24,146 nt of DNA. Source: Endothia cerciana (taxonomy: Eukaryota > Ascomycota > Sordariomycetes > Diaporthales > Cryphonectriaceae). Every line of letters starts with the position of its first letter. Positions within the stretch are counted from its first letter, which is position 1. The translations under genes were made by a program, and so were the position numbers. Location of the stretch: assembly GCA_026119935.1 (NCBI GenBank), contig JALRMH010000109.1, positions 1-24,146 of the forward strand, read 5' to 3'. Shown piece after piece: positions 18,321 through 24,146 of the stretch. A model generated the notes under the pieces. It was given only the letters and a program-made list of their open reading frames with translations, was not told where the DNA came from and did not search any database.

Positions 18321-18746
18321 AAAAGCTGCTTTTATACTCAATAAACTACAAGAGTACTATAAGTTTACAAAACTATTCCAAGATAGGTTCGAGCACAGAC
18401 TACCGGAACACAGCCTATACAACCACGAAATCCTACTTAAGGAAGAAGAACAATTCAAGTTCTTCCCTATCTATAGACTTAATAAGGCAAGACTCAAAGC
18501 ATTCAGGGAGTACCTCGACAAAAACCTTAAGAAAGAATACATCAGACCCTTGCAATCACTAGCAGGATATCCTATCCTATTTGTACCAAAAAAGAATAGC
18601 AAACTATAACTATGCATCAACTACTGACAGCTCAATAACATCACTATTAAAACCAATACCTATTACTACTTGTTAAGGAATTACAAGACAGATTACAAGG
18701 AGCACAATAGTTCACAGCACTCAATCTCAAAGAAGGATACTACGCT
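18321..18746 (+). pseudogene. Ty3/gypsy reverse transcriptase, N-terminal half, RIP-degraded
   Basis: The plus frame from about 18321 reads as the start of a Ty3/gypsy reverse transcriptase: LPEHSLYNHEILLKEEE, then FPIYRLNKARLKAFREYLD, then EYIRPLQSLAGYPILFVPKK and the block LCINYxQLNNITIK, where x is TGA in place of the usual Arg. A one-base shift near 18660 moves to the frame reading KELQDRLQGAQ, TAG in place of Trp, then FTALNLKEGYY. The stops fit C to T changes on either strand. The match ends abruptly at 18746, before the YxDD catalytic motif, where unrelated sequence begins. RNase H and integrase domains were not seen. Confidence 0.85.
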
Positions 18747-18960
18747 AGGACAGCCTGAGCGTGATCGAGTACCGCTGTCACGTCCGCTATAGTGCTAGCG
18801 CTGAATTTGGTGGAATAGGTTAAAGACAGGGCTAGAACGAGACAGGATAAGGGTAACGAGTTGGGGTTGAAGGAGGGCGATGGCTTGTTGATGGTTGCTT
18901 CAGTGCAAGGCTGGAATCGCCAGTTTTAATACTTTACAAATTGACATATTGAAGCTACTA
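18747..18960. other. Less AT-rich insert or breakpoint sequence after the RT fragment
   Basis: Immediately after the RT similarity stops, base composition becomes more balanced for about 200 bp and stop-rich TA patterns fade. No ORF and no terminal repeats were recognised. It could be an insertion into pol, or host sequence joined by deletion. Confidence 0.35.
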
Positions 18961-20400
18961 TAACTCCGGAGAGTTGCAAGCTCCTGGTCCTAGAGATAGC
19001 CCCTGCAAGAAATAAGTAGCTATACTACCTCTATTCTAATCACCTACCTATATACAAACAATAAGGATCTAGAAATCCTTGTTCTGATTACCTACATCTC
19101 TGCTTATCTGTTAGATAACTTATAACTAATCGGTATAATGCAGCCTACGAATTGGGTACGATTTTCTTGACTACACTATTAATTCTGTCATCTTCCGACT
19201 ATTTGCGCTACTGCAACGAAGGTTAGATATCCTCTAGTGACTTATATATTGCAAAATACACAGCTGCTGTAATCTATAGCTAAATGCAGAAACGCAGAGG
19301 CAGGCTAGCTAGCTAGCAGGCTAGTAAGTCACTAGCCCTCGCGCAATACACAGGCTTGCTATATAAGTTAATTCTGTTAGACTAGCGAAAGTGAATTTGC
19401 ATAGCTTTAATACAGTCTAATATATCTTGAATAATCGAAAACTCTGACTGCTAGATTGTTAGTATCAAGACACTCAAAACACCCTAGGAAGTCCAACACT
19501 GGCCCCGGGACGCTAGCGCAATTATATAACCTAGAGTTAAGGTTACAAGGATTGATCGCTGGATCACCAGCGCTATTAAAGTATATATTTAATATAATAG
19601 CTCTAGATCCTTGTTTTGCTACTTATAAGAATAGGAGGTATAATAGTACATTAAGTCAGTCTTGTTAGATAGAATAGTGTGTAAGTAGCCAGGGAGCCCT
19701 AGGTTCGATTATATAAAGCGTCGTACTTTATACTGTAGTAAGAAGGTTATATATAGGTCGCTGACTTGTATAAAGCTAGGGTGTTAGTGAAAGAGCACAA
19801 GCTTTCCGCTGAGTGCCTTCTTAGGCAGGGGTGTCAGTAGAGGAGCATAAAATGTGAATAAGCATAGCTCTTAGATATTTTTCTCTCTGCATACTATTCC
19901 CTAAGAAACACGATGTTGAATCTGTGCTTAGAGGAGAGAAGATCGATAGGGTTGAAAAGGCTAAACAGAATTTAAGCAACTGGTTGAACGCTAATGTATT
20001 AAGAACGCAATGGAATGAAGCTGTGACACTCTCTGGGCTGGAGTACAGTAAAACTTGCTACCACCCCTGTGTGTAAGGGCAATTCCGCTGCCCTCCAAGA
20101 CAAGGGGACATTGTCATGCATACTATATATGCATCCTATAAAGTTTTTTGTGACAATAAGTCTTCACAAGCAGTCAAGGTAGCTACACTATTCTCTGCCT
20201 GGAAGTAGATATCGATACTTTGTTATGAAAAACTATACAACTTGCTCTATAATAAGTGCTCAGCTCAAGCCTTGTCATCCCTAATCCTGAGCAATATAGA
20301 TTATATTACCTTGGTAGAGAGGGAACTTAGAAACTCGAGATAGATAGTAAGTTATGCTTAGAAACCTTTTTTCTGCACTTCTGAGGACACTTTCTCTGCA
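18961..20400. repeat. RIP-degraded sequence, no gene
   Basis: TA-rich sequence without convincing coding frames. A 70-codon frame at 19456-19668 has no recognisable content. A roughly 43-bp imperfect direct repeat lies at about 19787-19855 (GGTGTTAGTG and GGTGTCAGTA). A palindromic GCTAGCTAGCTAGC stands at about 19304-19317. The origin of the block is unknown. Confidence 0.4.
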
Positions 20401-21350
20401 CGCTTCTATAGATTACTTATGCGCTTGATGTCTTTTAGCCTAGGCTAACTCTCTATAGAAATACTTCTGTGTCTCGCCCTTTCTTAAGCACTTAAAAAGT
20501 GCATTCTGTCCACTTGTATAACACTCGGTCGCGCTTATAAGCTTCAATCTAATCATTAAGTAGATTAGCCTAGCAGGTGCTTAGGCTTGTAACTATGAAA
20601 CAATCCTATAGCTTATTAGCTTTTAACTAATCTCTAATCTTAATTATATGTTGAAGCTGCTTATTTGTAGCAGAATCTGCTAGTTATAGCTGAATCTCTG
20701 CTGATTTTAGATAGCATATTAAATTAAGAAAACTTTCCTCTAGAACTAGATAAGCTCAGCAAGTAGCCCTTGCTATTTGCTAGAGACTAAGTGTATTAGT
20801 GAGACTTATCTAGTTTCTAGTCTAGCTTTTTAAATGCGTAAGTATAGCTAGTCCTAGATAGCAGCGAAGGAGATCTCTCTAAAAGAGCTTAGCCTTAGAA
20901 TCTAAATTTGCTTGTATATAGATATTAAAAAGATCTTAAAAGCTATCAGCACTGCTTCCTAGTTTATCTTTAATGCTATCTGCTAGAAGATAAGACAGAT
21001 GTAACTCTGCTTTAGTTAGCTAAATAAGCTGACTTTAAAGTGCAGAGATATAGTTTGCTAACTCTAGTGCTTGTTTTCCTTCTTCTTATTATCCGAGTTC
21101 TTTATAAACTATAATAAGGTGCATCTTAGCTTAGAATAAATATAGTAGTAGCAGGTGCTAGCCTGTAAGCAGCTATAAGCACCTCTATAAAGAGAGAAAA
21201 TCTCTTAAGAACTAGTAGAGCTTCCTCTTTAAGAAAGAGAAATTAAAAGCTGCTATCTCCTCGATCCTTAATAGCTGCATTATATTAAAGAGTTTCTATT
21301 AGAGGTAGCCTTAAAGACTTGAAACATGCTTATTTTTGATATCTTATTAA
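20401..21350 (-). pseudogene. Probable transposon ORF remnant, family unknown
   Basis: On the minus strand coding-like stretches can be followed for several hundred bases, interrupted by TAG/TAA where Gln fits: for example KAELHLSYLLADSIKDKLGS near 20950-21020 and LADSATNKQLQHIIKIRD near 20630-20680. Both look like polar helices. No catalytic motif was found, so it cannot be assigned to a retrotransposon or DNA-transposon class. Confidence 0.3.
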
Positions 21351-21769
21351 GCGCGTATAATTAAGCTCTTTATAACTAATAGGTTCTTAAAGTAATTCTT
21401 TAGTAAAAAAAGAATAGGAATATTAAGTCGACTGCTATTTAAGAGATCTATTTCCTATTAATATAATTAGATTTTATATACTAGAGCTAATAGTATATAA
21501 TTAATAACTAATTATCTTGCTATAAATAAAAATATTTCTTAGTTAGCTTTATCTACAAACTTAGAGCTAGTAATATATATTAGGGCTAAGCAGTCGCACT
21601 CTTTTAAATCTATAAAGTAAGTAGCTAAGAAGTCACTTAACAGAGGACAGAGAAGTAATATATAGGCTTGCCTTCTTTGTATAAATTTCAGGTTAACATG
21701 CTCGATTAAGAATATATATATTAGAAGCCTAGCGCTAACTTTCTTCTATAAATCAAGGAGTGCCTTATA

Positions 21770-22069
21770 TATTCACTGCTTTTAAAACTATTTAAGTGTA
21801 TAACAAATAAATACTTAGATTGACGACTGAAGAGCTATATATAATGATCTATCTAATAGTAATGAATGTATAGTTATATATCTAGCTCTTTAGTATAGCT
21901 CACCTAGATCGTTGTGATCTGTAATCCGTTTTTTAGTGATCTAGTAAGTAGCTCACCTAGGTCTAGCAATCCTAACCCTAACTATTGCTTATGTAATTCC
22001 TGGTAGTGTCTGACGTTGGGTCCTGCTTGTAACCTGTTTCGTGACTTACATGTTGGATGGATTATAACA
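21770..22069 (-). repeat. LTR copy 4, 5' part, RIP-degraded
   Basis: On the minus strand it begins TGTTATAATCCATCCAACAT at 22069 and ends near 21770 inside the region shared with 12897-13195. For example, AATACTTAGATTGACGACTG occurs here at about 21810 and again at about 13061. The 3' part of the LTR is missing. Differences from copy 3 are mainly C/T and G/A changes. Confidence 0.75.
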
Positions 22070-22079
22070 CAGCCCTCTT

Positions 22080-22473
22080 AACCGCTGAGGTTTATAATAA
22101 TAGAGCGGTGCCTACGCGGATGATTCAGGAATGGTTGCCTGCCTCTCAATCCATTGTGACCGCTTATAACCAGGCCAATGAGCAGCATTCCCAGGATATG
22201 ATCACATCTATATAGCTAGCAGGAAGAGAGATCCTAAGATCGCGATCCCCTTCAGCATAGCTATCGTTGCGATCAGGGCGGCGGTAGACTGGGCCCTAGA
22301 ACGCCGCGATATGATAAACTGCCCCTGAACATGCGCCCAGACCTATTTGATCCCAAGCTGTAGATGAGTCAACTTATTTCCAAGCCAGCCTCTACGGCTT
22401 AAAAAGAACTGTTCCCTAATAGCTTTGCCAGAGATATATTAGAGAGCCCGGCTCCAATGAGAAGTTCGGCTGT
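22080..22473 (+). pseudogene. Gene remnant adjoining the LTR, unknown family
   Basis: From 22080 the plus strand reads VYNNRAVPTRMIQEWLPASQ and TAYNQANEQHSQDM, then TAG. A second plus frame from about 22225 reads DQGGGRLGPRTPRYDKLPLN, then MRPDLFDPKL, TAG, MSQLISKPASTA, TAA, and KELFPNSFARDILESPAPMR, ending at TGA near 22471-22473. The TAG and TAA fit former CAG and CAA. The two frames probably belong to one gene with a lost intron or indel. It starts within about 10 bp of the LTR end, so the insertion may have cut it. Family unknown. Confidence 0.42.
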
Positions 22474-24146
22474 TATCTGACTTATAGAAGTCTTCAGGTT
22501 CTTCTTCATCAGCTATCTCCTCAGTCATTATAGCAGTGCTGTCTATAGTAGGCGTCCTAGCGATCTTAGGGGACGTATTAGCCAGGCTACTGTATAATTA
22601 CAAGGCAACCTGCTTGGTAACTGCGAACATAGGTGCACTGATATTGCTTAGATTCCTTATTGTAGATAATCTATTTCCTGAAGGATGCTAGTCTGCAGCT
22701 GTATTAGAGGATATATATACGCTGGTGCTCTTTTATAGATAAGAGCTCGAAGACCTTCTTATCTTCCTCGAACTTATCTGAGTTGAACTAGTCGACTAAA
22801 TATAGGCTGTCTATTTATAGATAGCTTTGTATAGTCTAGTCCTTAGGAAGTAGTCTCTTAGTAGGACGAGGGAACTCCTTTAACTTAGTGAACTCGAGGT
22901 CTTAAGTATTAATAATAAGCAGATTTAAGTAATAAGTAATCTAGGCTTATAGAAAGCAATCCTCGAGATGCTTTATTATATACTTATTCTAGGCTATATA
23001 GTATATATAAGCAAGCTGGATATATAGGTAGCTTATGATTTTATTATTATTATAGTAGTTAAATATAACTTAGTTATAGTCTTTAATAAAGTTTTAGATT
23101 ATATAAAATATTTTAAAGAGGATAGGTTTGCTATTTGTTTCTGCAGTATTAGTTTTTAAGCTATCTATAAGTATATCTCCTTTAGCATTTTTAGTCTTTA
23201 AAGTTAATATAGTAAGGATAATATTCTTATCTCCTTATATATTAGTATTTATTTTGCTATATTTTAAAATTATATTATTATTCGAAATTGCTATTTAACT
23301 ACTTATTATATTTTAGCTTTTAATATATTAAGAGATTATAATATCAAGCTATATAATAAAGTTAGATTTAGTTATATTATAACTAGCTATTATTTTATCT
23401 ATAAGTTAAAGAAAGAGCTTCTTCTCTTTATTTATATTAAAAATAATAAAAAAAATAGCATAAGATTTAATAAAAGCGAATTCTAAATACAGCAACTTAT
23501 ACTAATTGCTGTTCAAAACAAGATCAAAGAATATAAAAATATTATTATATGCTAATTTAAATAGATAAGCTATATACAAACTCTTAAAGTAGTAGAAAAG
23601 CTGCTGATAAATATTAAGCTTAAATAAGATTACAAAATAATAGTAAAGGTAGCTAGTTATTAGAGCTTTATTACTTGCTTTTGCATATTAATACTTATTA
23701 ATACTAGTCTAAATTTCCTTGTCGCGAATATTATTATCTTTAATAGCTATATAGTACCTTTTAAAATCTTCTAAGCACTTAATCTAAGTATCTTTAAAAG
23801 ACAGAACAGTCTTGTAAAGCAGAGCTATTATAAAGTATACTAGGTAGATGAAGGTAAGTATATGCTCTAATAAAGCAGGTAGATAGGCTTAGATGTCAGT
23901 AAAGCCTGTAGATCCGAATCACATAAGTCAGCTTATTAAGTGCTCCTAGCTAAAAGCCTGTATTGCGATATAATAGCTAACACTTAAAGTTTAAGCCTAA
24001 AGTCCTAAGCCTAAAGCTAGTAGGCTTCCTTTTTGTATAGATAGCTGGCCCTGGCTAGCTCCTAACCCTTAGCCCTGTCACCTTATAACACCTGCTACTC
24101 GTGACAACTATCTCCCCCTTCGTGCGATTCGCCCTCGAATCGGATC
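22474..24146. repeat. AT-rich RIP-degraded block at the right end
   Basis: TA density rises sharply from about 22800, as in the left block. No gene is readable. The last 100 bp are less mutated and hold GTGACAACTATCTCCCCC at 24101-24118, whose near copy stands inverted at 2038-2054. This could be the border of another element continuing past the window. Confidence 0.6.

Noticed and set aside
19456..19668. 70-codon ORF in degraded repeat
   Set aside because: It sits in RIP-degraded DNA, has no homology I can recognise and no promoter or splice context.
19680..19730. Possible tRNA T-arm (GGTTCGATT)
   Set aside because: No acceptor, D or anticodon arms could be paired around it.
24115..24146. 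Possible tRNA T-arm-like inverted sequence (GATTCGCCCTCGAATC)
   Set aside because: The stem lies at the window edge and no other tRNA arms are present; it may be part of a retroelement border.

Overview
The window looks like an accessory, transposon-rich stretch of a filamentous ascomycete (Pezizomycotina) genome. Four things point there. First, long AT-rich blocks are saturated with TpA, and wherever an old reading frame can still be followed, most of its stop codons are TAG/TAA/TGA where CAG/CAA/CGA would be expected; this is the signature of repeat-induced point mutation (RIP). Second, there are short introns with fungal splice and branch sites. Third, there are Ty3/gypsy LTR, gag and reverse transcriptase relics. 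Fourth, several protein families resemble fungal accessory-genome families. The species cannot be read from the sequence, and no bacterial-type operon, tRNA, rRNA or CRISPR was seen.

Layout. 1-3240: RIP-degraded repeats ending in two adjacent copies of an LTR whose 5' end reads TGTTATAAC. 3319-4304 (-): a JmjC-domain gene with an in-frame stop and one changed metal ligand. 4320-6812: mostly gene-free, with purine/pyrimidine tracts and a few weak coding fragments. 6813-7242: a 430-bp element with near-perfect terminal inverted repeats (MITE-like). 7243-9107: pieces of decayed genes. 9358-11082 (+): the one long intact gene, a 574-residue protein of the fungal DUF7924-like family with a PD-(D/E)XK nuclease-like signature. 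11124-11900: a clipped LTR end and two head-to-head ORFs. 12636-13195 (-): gag start plus LTR of a Ty3/gypsy element. 13200-14014: a GC-rich Lys/Pro-rich ORF (-) and a SET-domain fragment (+). 14114-16484 (-): a large decayed gene of unknown family. 16485-17043: a divergent promoter region and a tiny spliced ORF. 17400-18746: LTR end and Ty3/gypsy reverse transcriptase relic (+). 18747-24146: degraded repeats, another LTR copy (-) ending at 22069 and a gene relic at 22080-22473.

How it fits together. Apart from the DUF7924-like gene, almost every coding trace is broken by stops, frameshifts or truncation. The sequence supports a decaying accessory island invaded repeatedly by one LTR family and mutated by RIP, in which one nuclease-like gene has kept its frame. 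Two relics, JmjC (histone lysine demethylase fold) and SET (lysine methyltransferase fold), belong to chromatin-modifier families. Whether that is a real association or chance is open. No tyrosine-recombinase captain of the Starship type was recognised, so a Starship origin is only a hypothesis.
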